DNA from: Russula earlei
Taxonomy: Eukaryota; Basidiomycota; Agaricomycetes; Russulales; Russulaceae
Length of the DNA: 64,000 nt
NCBI GenBank assembly: GCA_025769875.1
Contig: JAGFNK010000110.1
Location: 62,001-126,000 of the forward strand
Direction of reading: 5' to 3'
The notes below the pieces were generated by a model. That model made no database searches, had not been told where the DNA came from, and saw nothing but the letters and a program-made list of their open reading frames with translations. This document shows positions 46,905 through 57,097 of the stretch, piece by piece. Position numbers and translations under genes: made by a program. The first letter of the stretch is position 1, and each line of letters starts with the position of its first letter.

Positions 46905-48220
46905 GACAGCATCCAGAAGAACACCGCCACTAGGGAAGCCGCCAAACTCGCCAACTGTAGTAAATCCGAGTTCCTGGCCAACATGTCCCACGAGATAAGG
47001 TTGGCCTGGTGGATTGGATATCTCGAAAAGTGAGTGCCACGGAACTAATTATTGAGCACAAGTTTGTTAACTAACATAACGATCAGTCGAAGCTGGTCAG
47101 ATGACCATGGAGCAAGTCTCCTTCTCGCTCCGGCAGACTATTTTAGGAATCCAACCCTCGTCATCCACGCATCACAGAACAACTTGGACCTCACTTACTA
47201 GATCCTGACATTCCAGACCAGCTCATTGGTGATTCCCTCTGCCTCTGGCAAGTTATCGCAGACCTAGTGGGCAACGCAATCAAGTTCACACCATCTAAAG
47301 TCTCCAAGAAGGGTCATGTCGCACTCAGTTGCCGTCTACTCGCCCTTGACAATTCTAGTGTGACCCTCGAGTTCTGCGTCTTGGACACCAGCATTGGTAT
47401 TGCCAAGGACAAGCTGAATTTTAACTTTGACACTTTTGCACAGGCGGACGGTTCTACAACAAGGGTGCGTGCTGTTTTACCTTTCTGCATTTTTTTCTTG
47501 ACATGCCAGCTTTTCTCAGAAGGAATACAGAGGAATGGAATAGGGCTGTCGATTTCGAAACACCTCATTGCTCTTATGGCTGGAAGTATGCAGGTCGAAA
47601 GTGAGATTGGCAAGGGTAGTAAGTTTTTCACCATCACGTCCCAAATTGGCCAGCTGTCCATGGACGTGATGCTTGCCAAGATGGCGCCATTTGGGAACTA
47701 TTTTATTCATTGATATGCTATACGACAACATTGCGGTGGTGGATTGGATACAGGAACTTGGACTCAGGCCTTACATGATTCATGATCCTCTCGAAGTCAC
47801 AGATAAGGCTACATGCCCCCCCCACACATTGATACTATCGCCATCAATTCACTCAATGTGGTAAGTTTCAATATCGTGTTTTACGGACAATGTACGGCAG
47901 ACCGAGACAATCTGTGAGTATGAGCATTTGCGGTACATACCCATCATCTTATTAGCACCGGTGCGCCCCACAATCTGTGATATCTGTCTACCCTGTGCTG
48001 ATCTGACGAGTTTCATCAAAGCCTTCCTTGTTTGAACTGTACATAATGTTGCCTATCATATGACACTAGCTGCTGACCCATTGTTCCGCATAGTGAAATG
48101 GTGTCTGGATAACAGCATAAGCTCCGAGGTCACGACACCCGTGAGCACACAGGACCTGGCATCAGCGCTCATCTCCGCCCTCGGAAGAAAAGAAGTAAAA
48201 ATTAGCAATGTTTTCCATGT
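46905..48220 (+). pseudogene. group III hybrid histidine kinase fragment
   Basis: Starts in the dimerisation helix before the phosphoacceptor [25 protein letters not shown] (about 46931-46997). The ATPase domain follows with GNAIKFTPSKVSKKGHVALS, the VLDTSIGIAKDKL box (N and G1 boxes) and GLSISKHLIALMAGSMQVES (47545-47600). Then come degenerate receiver-like parts: VVDWIQELGLRPYMIHDPLE, YEHLRYIPII, and WCLDNSISSEVTTPVSTQDL (about 48095-48155). Stops, retained introns and a changed D.GIG (here SIG) show decay. The N-terminal HAMP array and the final phosphorylated receiver are absent. It lies about 100 bp after the RPN10 copy, same strand. Confidence 0.85.
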
Positions 48221-48839
48221 CCACTGTAAGGTATCTGGCCGGGAAACTCACATGACCTGTACCAGGCCCCTTGCGTGCCATGCGTCTCCTTCATTCATCC
48301 CTCACTCATGTGTCCTCCTTCCTATCCTCCTTCTTTTCCTTCTCTCTCATGCACTTGCCTTTCGATGTCATCCCCAACTCTGCGCCTGGGAACTGCGACA
48401 ACACCCCAGTCCAATTGCCTTCGACGTCATGCGCCTCGCCTTCAATGCCTCGCCCTCAATGCCTCGCTGCCAATGCCTCACTCACCCACCACATGTCTAC
48501 GTGCAGACACCATGATGCATGCGCAACGTCATCACCACCCTACGCGAGGGCTCGCTGCCCATAGTGTCTCGCCCCCAATGTCATCACCTCGCTGCCTCAT
48601 GCTCTCGGACTTGGAGTAGCACTACAGTAGCACTTTTGTATTTAAGATCAGTAGCCACCATTTTGTACAGTAGCTAATGGATCAAATGAACAGCTTTCTA
48701 GTATTCGTGTTGGCCCTCTTGTCTGCCTGAAGAACACTTTGACTCCCTCAAGATCTTCCTCTTTTCCTTCAAGAACACAGGCCCAGGCAGGCTTATGGGT
48801 GTGCAGATGGTGAGTGGACGTGTGCTTGCATTGATGCCT
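48221..48839. other. low-complexity stretch, possible LTR remnant
   Basis: Repeated phrases CAATGCCTCGC and CACTCAC near 48440-48500 and a TTTAAGATCAG motif near 48640. No coding frame of note. Confidence 0.35.
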
Positions 48840-49123
48840 CAGTCGTCGCGAGAGCATTCTCAAAATGGAAAGTCAATACTGTAGTTGTAGATCCAAAAGT
48901 AGAAATGGCCCAAATGGGATGGCTTGAATTGGCTCAGCCAATGAGAGGCGTTGAGAGCGTTCTCAAAATGGAAAGTAGATCCAAAAGTAGAAATGGCTCA
49001 AATGGGATGGCTCGAATCGGCTCAAGCCGCAAGCTGTGGCTTGGCTCGGTCCGGCTCACCCAATCTGGCCAAGCCATTGCTGAGCCGAACTGAGCCGAGC
49101 CGAGCCAAGCCGTGACAGCACTA
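48840..49123 (-). repeat. hAT-like element terminus (right end)
   Basis: Ends GACAGCACTA at 49114-49123, inverse of TAGTGCTGTC. It is the inverted counterpart of 55514-55690: the same GCTCGG/GAGCC-rich end and the phrase GTAGATCCAAAAGTAGAAATGG. The phrase CTCAAAATGGAAAGT.. recurs about 110 bp apart (48859 and 48962), an internal direct duplication. Confidence 0.6.
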
Positions 49124-49300
49124 ACCTCATTGCCACACTCACATGCATGGAGATCAAATTGCCTGGTCTTATGAAAATGCTGACCTCAAGATTCATCACA
49201 TGAAGTGGCCAGAGGGGATGCTGTAATCTCCATATCAAGTTGTGTTGTCAGTGTCTCATAATGGTCCCCTGCCAGGTGTGTTTCCTCAAAGGCCAGAACT

Positions 49301-50131
49301 TGTTACGAACCAAGGCCAGGTCCCGGCCATAGATTGTCCTATTTCACTCAAGAGAGACCTCTCTCACTTTGCATTGCCAACTCCCTTCTGTTTTCTGGGC
49401 TATCCCTCCTGCAGTACAAGATATCACTATTGCAAAGGCACTATAACACGACCAGGCACCCGTTTCCTAATCGGGTAATCATCGCGTGGCAGCCACATGG
49501 TCACCCAGCCACCAAGAACCCAAAATAGTGGCACAAACTCTTAGAAACTATTGCATAACTCATCTGATGTCATCAAGGCTCCAATGACATCATGGCTGAC
49601 TGAGCGACTCCACAGTGACCTCATAGGCTCACTAAGCGCTCCACAGTGACATCATAATGATGTCATCGCTCCACAATGATCAGTAATGTGCTCAGTAAGC
49701 CTGAAACTTGACACAAGCAAGTTTATGCCTCTGTAGTCCTATTGGAGGGTACCAAAGAGTCTAGAATGGTCCCAGTTCTTTGTAATCGACCCTGTACATT
49801 GTATATAAGCCCCAATGAAGCATGGCAGTCGTCAGACTGTCCATTTGTGATACTCTCATCTTCCTGGGTACTCCCCCACGACCGCTCAGTCTAAAGATTC
49901 CCCTCGCCTCCAAAAGGTACTCTTCAACAACCACCTTGTTTAAAGCCCTCTTGCTACACTGGCCTCCAGCCTTCACCTCTGTCTCTTGCAACACCTACCA
50001 GTCCCCATCTGGTGCCTCCTCGTCGTTTGGCTCGTCCTCTTGTTCAACGCCACCTTTGCCACATATCATCTGTTCCAACCCTTGCCCACCTGCTCCTGAG
50101 TCCTTAGTGATCAGCAGTATGTGTCTTGACA
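49301..50131 (+). repeat. solo LTR, family C copy 2
   Basis: 831 bp, TGTTACGAACC to GTCTTGACA, with the perfect duplication GAACT (49296-49300, 50132-50136). Removing the LTR and one duplication joins a minus-strand frame (...PPTQVQCMTPV into LAFEETHLAGDHYETLTT), so it landed in a copia-like coding region. It keeps the TATA-like box and GGCAGTCGTCAGACTGTCC stem-loop. Confidence 0.92.
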
Positions 50132-52110
50132 GAACTGGTGTCATACATTGAACTTGTGTTGGTGGTGAAGGGTCTGGTGATGTTTGTTCAAAGATCTCAG
50201 GCTCAGGCTGATCAGCCATAATGTCATCCATCTCGATGGTTTCATCTTTGTCAGACAGTGGTGGAGTGGAACCATCTTTTAATGGCACAGCTGGCCTTGA
50301 AAAACATGTTAAATAAGCAACCTATTAGCACCCTTATGTCCACAGGACTCAAAGGGAACTGCAGAGGAGCAATTGAGACTAGTATTGTTATGAGGAGTCA
50401 AACTACTACAGACCTGCAGAGGAGCAATTGAGACTAAGGTATACTACTACTCCTCTGCCTGAAATATTGACCTGACTAAGCCATAAATCAATCCAAATAA
50501 TGGAACTACTATCTGGAGCATTGTGCTGACACCCCAGAGTGATATCTACAGTGCATCAGTAATAAATCACAATGACACTCCCCCATGTCAGTACAAGGCT
50601 CTGGTCACTTAGCCATATGATAATCCAAGCATACCAATGCACTTAAGTACCTTTATCCGATCCAAGGCCTTGGTGAGAATGTCTGCAGCTATATCCTGTG
50701 TTGTCACAAATGTGGGTGCAATCAGGCCATCCTGAACTGCATCCCTCAACCAAAAGAGGCAAAGGGAAAGATGCTTCATCTTCCCATGGTGCTCAGGGTT
50801 CTTGCTTACTGCAATGGCTGACTGGCTGTCCATCCTGAGCAGTGATGGTCCAGAGATCTTGTATCCAAGCTCCCCCATAAATTGGCACAACCAGAGGATC
50901 TCCTTTCCAGCTTCAACAGCTGAAATGTGTTCTGCCTCAGTGGTGGACAAGGCGACTAGGGGCTGCAGCTTTGAGCTCCAGGAGACTGCTCCAGTGCCAA
51001 TCTTGACTACATAGCCTCCAGTTGATTTCCCATTGTCAGGATTGCCTCCATGATCTGAATCTGAGTATGTGATGAAGTGTTCTGGTGAATCAGAGTGCTT
51101 GTAAACAAGTTTGAGATCAATGGTGCCTTTCAAATAGCGAAGAACATGCTTTGCAGCTTGCCAATGAGGTAGACCAGGATTGGAGTTGAATCTGGCAAGG
51201 ACTCCAGCAGCAAATGCGATGTCTGGTCTGGTAATGAGTGCCAGATACGTCAGGGAGCCCACCACAGAGATGTAGGGGTATTGGTGCATCTCCAGAGCGT
51301 CTGCCTCCGTCTGAGGGCTCAAGGAAGTGGAAAGGCGAAGTCCAGCATTGAGAGGAGTTGATACAGGCTTGCAGTCATGTAGTTCCAGCTCCTGGAGAAG
51401 GTTGGTGATGAACTGACTTTGGGAGAGGGAGAGGCAACACTGGGAGCAATCTCTGTGAATCTCCATGCCTAGGAGTTGAGTGGTGGGGCCCAGATCTCGA
51501 AGCTCGAAGTGGGAAGACAGCTCTTAGATGACAGTGTCTATTTTGATGTCATCTTTGCCAGCTAGGGTGATATCATCCACAAAGACAGGCATTAGGATCC
51601 GCACACCATCCCTGAGGTAAATATAGAGTCCATGATCCGATTGGAGACGCTGGAAGCCCATAGACAAGAGCACAGAATGGAGAGTCTTGTTCCAAACTCT
51701 CCCTGCTTGCTTGAGGCCATAGAGCAACTTCCTGAGCTTGCAGACATGATCTGGTCCACTGATCTGAAAGCCTTCAGGTTGCTTCATGTAGATCTCCTCC
51801 TCCAGCTCACCATTGAGATAAGCATGAGAGATGTCCACAGAGCAAAGTTCAAGGTCCTCCAGAGCTGACAAGGCCAAGATGATCCTGATGGTGGAATATC
51901 TGACAGTGGGGGCAAAGGTCTCATTGAAATTGAAGCCTGGGTGCTGGGAGTAGCCTTTGGCAACCAGTCTGGCTTTGTAGCAGTCCAGGGTGCCATCAGC
52001 ATTGTGTTTCACCTTCATAAACCATCAGCATGCTTTCCAGGGGGCAATGTGATGATTTCCCAGGTGCCATTGACTCTGTGGGCCTCCATCTCCTCTTTGC
52101 ATGCCTTATG

Positions 52111-53070
52111 TGTCATGAACCATTCTCCGGAGAGGGCCCTTGAAGGACCCTTCCTTATAGGAGGAAACCTGGTCCCTATGGTGTCACCATGTTCACACGA
52201 GCAAAAGGGGTGAGTAGAGGTGTCCACAATATCGCGCGCGCATTGTTGCGCGAGCGATTCTCGGCACAATCGACATACAGCAAGCCCCACTTAAAGGCAA
52301 CCCTTCTAGCAACTAAGGACAGTATTAGAGCCTTCCTAAGGACCCTTTGGAACGACCCTAGGAACTCTACAATAGGTACTAACCTAGTATCAAAGGCCCT
52401 ACAACGCGTTATTAGACCAACTCTAATAACTATAGAACGAACTATAAGGCAACACTAAGGACCTTAATAGAAGTATTAGGGTCGACTCTAAGGACCCTAA
52501 TAGAACTATATAAGGGCCTTATAAGATAACACTATTCCATAACCAAACTACAAGTCCTCAAATGACCGGCCCTAAACTAACTAACAGGGAATGAATCAGG
52601 TGCTTGCACGTGTACTAAAGCAGTGAACACGTGGACAATGGAAGCTCTTACTCATCAAGAGAAGCTTCTTACTCAGCAGCTTACTGAGCATGACTGAGCA
52701 TGCTCAGTAAGCGTCCTCCGACTTCTTACTCATCACTCTATTGTGCTTGATAACAAGGTTATGACTTGTTCCCTATTTAGCAGCTCTCTTGTAGTATATA
52801 AGCACTCAATAAAGTAGCGGACAGTCCTCAGACTGTCCATTTGTTTACGGCACTCTCCATTCCTGGGATACTCCTTTAAGGACCATCCCCTTGTGACTAT
52901 CCTGGCCTCTTCCCTGCATGATTGTTCTACTCTCACAGTAACAATACCTCTCTGGTATTTGTTGCTCCTCTGGGTTCTACTCCTTGCCCACGCGGTCTTG
53001 GACGTCTATCGACTCGTCTTCGAGCTTATCCTCGCTCTTGAACTGGATAGTTCAACAGTGAGTCTTGACA
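52111..53070 (+). repeat. solo LTR, family A copy 2
   Basis: 960 bp, TGTCATGAACC to GTCTTGACA, with the perfect duplication TTATG (52106-52110, 53071-53075), inside copia pol. Confidence 0.95.
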
Positions 53071-53133
53071 TTATGCCACAGATCAGCATCAGGGCATCTC
53101 TGGGACTGTGAGTAGGAGTGGGCTCAATCACAG

Positions 53134-54104
53134 TGTCATGAACCATTCTCCGGAGAGGGCCCTTGAAGGACCCTTCCTTATGAGAGGAAACCCAGCCTCT
53201 ATGGTGTCACCCTGTTCACACAAGCAAAAGGGGTGAGTAGAGGTGTCCACAATATCACGCGCACATTGTCGCGCGAGCAATTCTCAGCACAATCGACATA
53301 CAGCAAGCCCCACTTAAGGGTCACCCTTTTAGCAATCAAGGACAGTATTAGGACCTTCCTAAGGACCCTTTAGGATGACTTCAAGCACTCTACAATAGGC
53401 ACTAACACAGTATCAAAGACCCTGCAATGTGTTATTAGACTAACTCTAATAACTATAGAACGAAACGAACTATAAGGCAATACTAAGGACCTTAATAGAA
53501 GTATTAGGGTCGACTCTAAGGACCCTAATAGAACTATATAAAGGGCCTTATAAAAGATAACACTAGTCCCCGAACCAGACTTCAAGTCCTCAAATGACCG
53601 GCCCTAAACTAACTAACAGAAAATGAATCAGGAGCTTGCATGTGTACTAAGGCAGGGAACACATGGACAGTGAAGGCTCTTGCTCATCAGGAGAAGCCTT
53701 CTTACTCAGCAGCTTACTGAGCATGACTGAGCATGCTCAGTAAGCACACTCTGACTTCTTACTCATCACTCCATTGTGCTTGATAACAAGGTTACGACTT
53801 GTTCCCTATTTAGCAGTTCTCTTGTAGTATATAAGCGCTCAATAAAGTAGTGGACAGTCCTCAGACTGTCCATTTGTTTATGGCACTCTCTATTCCTGGG
53901 ATACTCCTTTAAGGACCATCCCCTTGTGACCATTCTGGCCTCTTCCTTGCATACCTGCTCGACTCTCCCAGTAACTATACCTCTCTGGTATTTGTTACTG
54001 CTTTGGACTCTACTCCTTGCCCACACCGTCTTGGACGTCTATCGACTCATCTTTGAGCTTACCCCTCACTCTTGAACTGGATAGTTCAACAGTGAGTCTT
54101 GACA
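53134..54104 (+). repeat. solo LTR, family A copy 3
   Basis: 971 bp, same ends, with the perfect duplication CACAG (53129-53133, 54105-54109). Only 63 bp of copia sequence separate it from copy 2, and both have the same orientation. Confidence 0.95.
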
Positions 54105-54109
54105 CACAG

Positions 54110-54902
54110 AGGCTAAGTGCACATTCAGGGGGTCATGCAGATCATCTGAGTCACTCTCATCTTTGTCTGATGAGGGGACAGCTGGAGTAGGGTCTCTGAT
54201 CTGCCTGTAGTGCTGTGGCATGGCCCATTGCTCAGGTAGCCACTCATCCCTAGGTCACCTAAGGCACTGAGAGTGATGAGGGGAAGCTGGGATGACAGGA
54301 GGAGGTGTGGGTAATGGAGATGGTGTTCTGGGATGTTGAAGCGCGCAGTGATGAGGTAGATTAGATTGTAGTAGATCTAATAAAACTTTATTCAGTTTCT
54401 GTGAGACGAAACTTTTGTGTCATATTTACCTAATAAAACTTTACTACAACATGTAATCAGCTACTGATAAGATCGTGAGATAGTAAGTACTTACTTCATT
54501 TTCTGTGAGATGAAACTGAAGTATCTACTGTATGTATGATGCTCTTAAGTATCTGAGAGCGTCCCTAATTATTTTATCTGTATTAACTATAAAATTGTTT
54601 TCACAATCACTTTGTGTTAGCTACTGATTGTCTTAGATCACACTATCAATTTGCTATTGTACGCATTGCAGCAACTGAGCTGAAACACTTATGTGGTCTG
54701 GGCCTGTGGGCTGCCTGGACAGTTTGGGCCGATGCATCAATGCTCAGCTATGCTTTATCTCAACATGGGAGGGCCTGGATGAGCAGTGTGGAACATGGGA
54801 GATGATGGAGGCAAAGGGGAGTGAGCAGAAGGCAAAACAGAAGACATAGGCTGATCTCCCCCATGAATTGGCTGCTGTGAGTGATAAAAGTCCTCTGGAG
54901 AG
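54110..54902. other. copia linker and AT-rich unassigned sequence
   Basis: The first part (to about 54250) is the copia acidic linker. From about 54330 to 54680 the sequence is AT-rich with repeated phrases (AATAAAACTTTA, TTCTGTGAGACGAAACT / TTCTGTGAGATGAAACT) about 90-100 bp apart, suggesting another small insertion. Coding-like copia sequence resumes at about 54750. Confidence 0.4.
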
Positions 54903-55513
54903 TCATCCAGGGTCTCTGGGAGACATGTGAAGGGAGGGGGGGAGTCCAATAATGAATTGAGACAAGGGGGGGTGGGGGGGGGGGGGGGGTAATTGGGGTG
55001 CTGATTGTTTTTTGTTCATGAAGAAGTGCTCATCAAAGTCAGCTCTTCCTGAAATGATCACCTTCTTGGTGACAGGATTGTAGAATTTCCATGCCTTGTA
55101 CCCCTGAGGGTATCCAATGAAGATGCACTTCTCCATGTGCACTCCTAGGCTTCCAAGTGGTCTCTTGTCCCTCTGAATGAGCACATAAGCAGTACATCCC
55201 CAGACCCAAATCATAGAGAGATCTGGCTTAGTCCATAGAAAGATTCATGAGGAGTACTGTTGCTCAGTGCTGTGGTGGTGATCCTGTTGCTAACAGAGAT
55301 GAATGCAGCCAGTGCTTCACCCCAGAATGATGTGGGCATCCCAGACTCAAAGAGCATAGAGATAATACCATCCTCCATTGTCCTGTTGGCCCTCTCTGCC
55401 ACACCATTCTGCTGGGGTCAATTCCTAGCTGTGTGCTGCCTCTGGATGCCATGATCTATGCAGAAAGAGTTAAACTCTCTAGGCATGTACTCCCCACCCT
55501 TGTCATCTCTCAG

Positions 55514-55871
55514 TAGTGCTGTCATGGCTCGGTCTGGTCCAGCTCAGTTCGGCTCAGCAACGGCTTGGCCAGATTGGGTGAGCCAGACCGAGCCAAGCCT
55601 GGCTTGTGGCTTGAGCCAATTTGAGCCACCCCATTTGGGACATGTCTACTTTTGGATCTACTTTCCATTTTGAGAACATTTGAATGCTCTTGTTGCCACT
55701 TGCCACTTGCCACTTGCCACAGTTGCCAGTCGTTGAGTTAGCCACCCCAATGTGGCCCTTGGGCCATGTCTACTTTTGGATCTACTTCCATTTTGAGAAC
55801 ACTTGAAGTCTTGTACTGCTGGCAACTGCTGCTTATGTGACTTATGTGATCAGTTCAAATTTTCACCTACA
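55514..55871 (+). repeat. hAT-like element terminus, cut by the gypsy LTR
   Basis: Begins TAGTGCTGTC within copia integrase sequence and matches, inverted, the end at 48840-49123. Its other end is not seen because the gypsy element starts at 55872. Confidence 0.6.
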
Positions 55872-56459
55872 TGTTAAGGCTCCAAAGTGCCTTAAATAAG
55901 ATCAATGGTCGCGTCTATAAACGCGTCCTACCAATGCAGATATGCTTGAGTCAAGCAAGCAATACTCGTGGAGGGGAAGGAGTGTTAGATCCTTCTAGAG
56001 TATGACAACAAGATGAGAGGGGCTCTGCAGACGGGGTAGGAGTCAACTGTTTGGGATTGGCAAACTAAGTCGAGCTTAAGGCTCAACTGTTTCTACTGGG
56101 GGCTTTATATAGCCCTACAGGGATAAGGTTCATGCTACTGTAGTACTGGTCGGTGCTATAGAAGCAAAACGCGGCTCATAGAAGCGAGGTTGCTTCTATG
56201 TAAACGATCTCGGTGCTGGAAGCATTAAGTGCTTCCCCAATCAAGGAATCGACGTACGTGGCGGTACAGGAACATCTGGGACAGAAGCAATGCTACTCAT
56301 TGCTTCTTCAATACATCTTCTGAAAGATACGATCAACGCGCTCCGAATGTGATATCAAGGAACATAAACGATCAAGATCTGACGCACGCATAATGCAAAC
56401 GGTGCAGTCCATAGTTCAGGTGTTCCGGCATCTTCCGGACCCCAAACCACTTGGTAACA
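55872..56459 (-). repeat. gypsy 3' LTR
   Basis: 588 bp with TGTTA/TAACA ends (minus: TGTTACCAAG ... GCCTTAACA), preceded by a purine-rich tract. Confidence 0.9.
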
Positions 56460-56500
56460 TTACCCCTCCTTCAGATTGGTGGTCCCACACACCAACGATT

Positions 56501-57035
56501 CTAGAATCGAGTGGTGGGGTCAATGCCATCATCATCAAGGGGAGGAGGTGATGTGGTGAAGGTGTATCGGCCTTCTTCTGCTGCCTCATAGGCAGCCAAT
56601 GCTGAGGCCACTATCGCCTCTGACTCCTCAGCAGTGGCTGAAGGAGACATGATCTGTGGGAGTCTGTCAGAGTCCCTAGGTAACCTCCGGACTGGAGGTG
56701 TGTCTGAGCGAAGAGGAGTCGTAGTGAAAGGTTCTTGAAAGGTCCTGGACCCTTCTCCTTTCGCTACCTGCAAAATGCGTGGGTTAGCAGTGTCCTCCCT
56801 CTCCTGGTCGGACTTCCTCTTCCTGCTCGGGTGTGCCTGTTCCCATCCTCGGTGGAAAGGGCATGATCTGATTGGTGTATAGGAACGATGATAGGGAGGT
56901 CACTAGGCAATGTGAGGCAGCGTCTGCTGCCAGTTGGTCGTGGCAATACTGGTGGGGCAGTGGACAGTACTTGTTAAAATGTCCTACCTCGCCACAATAC
57001 TTGCATCGGTTCCTTTTCCTCCTCCCTTCTATCAT
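56501..57035 (-). CDS. 3' ORF of the gypsy element with a CCHC zinc knuckle
   Basis: Downstream of pol, in a different frame, an open stretch (about 56784-57130, ATG at 57035) encodes RNRCKYCGEVGHFNKYC, a full CX2CX4HX4C knuckle, followed by PLPHQYC and an acidic tail. A strong branch point and acceptor (CTAAC...TTTTGCAG, about 56769-56785) lead to a second open stretch 56501-56768 (KGEGSRTFQEPFTTTPLRSD, then an A/E-rich helix and ...DDDGIDPTTRF stop). The donor is not clear, so whether the two parts form one spliced protein is inference. Its upstream frame overlaps the pol 3' end. The role is unknown; a nucleic-acid-binding accessory protein is the simplest guess. Confidence 0.55.
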
Positions 57036-57097
57036 GTTCAGCTGCTGAGGCTCCGGAATGAAGTCAGCCGTTGCAGTAGACGCTTCCCCAGCTGCTG

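Larger units (their letters stand above)
50137..55513 (-). mobile_element. Ty1/copia element, truncated and LTR-riddled
   Basis: Minus-strand copia polyprotein remains from the integrase (55.5 kb) to the RNase H end (50.61 kb), then a purine tract ACATGGGGGAG and a 3' LTR starting TGTCATTG at 50577 and running left (far border unclear). Two family A solo LTRs split the polyprotein. Its 5' half (gag, protease) is lost where a hAT-like terminus begins at 55514. The stretch 50137-50330 encodes another copia-like fragment. Confidence 0.8.
50609..55513 (-). pseudogene. copia pol relic (integrase, RT, RNase H)
   Basis: Integrase end: RDDKGGEYMPREF, QQNGVAERANRTMEDGIISM (about 55350-55420), SFWGEALAAFI, and WGCTAYVLIQRDKRPLGSLG. 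The linker before RT is acidic (SSDKDESDSDDLHD). RT: WHKACKEEMEAHRVNGTWEI, KARLVAKGYSQHPGFNFNET, SVDISHAYLNGELEEEIYMK, and FVDDITLAGKDDI (catalytic DD). RNase H: YSDSDHGGNPDNGKSTGGYV, STTEAEHISAVEAGKEILWL and ADILTKAL at the C-terminus. Breaks: TGA at 55418-55420 where NRPQQNG is usual, a one-base loss near 52017, a stop at about 51524, and the two solo LTRs at 52111-53070 and 53134-54104. A P-rich run matches G tracts near 54961-54990. Confidence 0.85.

Noticed and set aside
35056..49123. A single 14-kb hAT element bounded by TAGTGCTGTC/GACAGCACTA
   Set aside because: The flanks do not share an 8-bp duplication and the two ends differ beyond the first ten bases; kept only as a hypothesis.
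48840..49123. Duplicated GAGCC-rich sequence as a CRISPR-like or satellite array
   Set aside because: Only two imperfect units of irregular length, at a transposon end.
54961..54990. Poly-G tract as a quadruplex regulatory element
   Set aside because: It encodes the proline-rich linker of the copia polyprotein on the other strand, which is a sufficient explanation.
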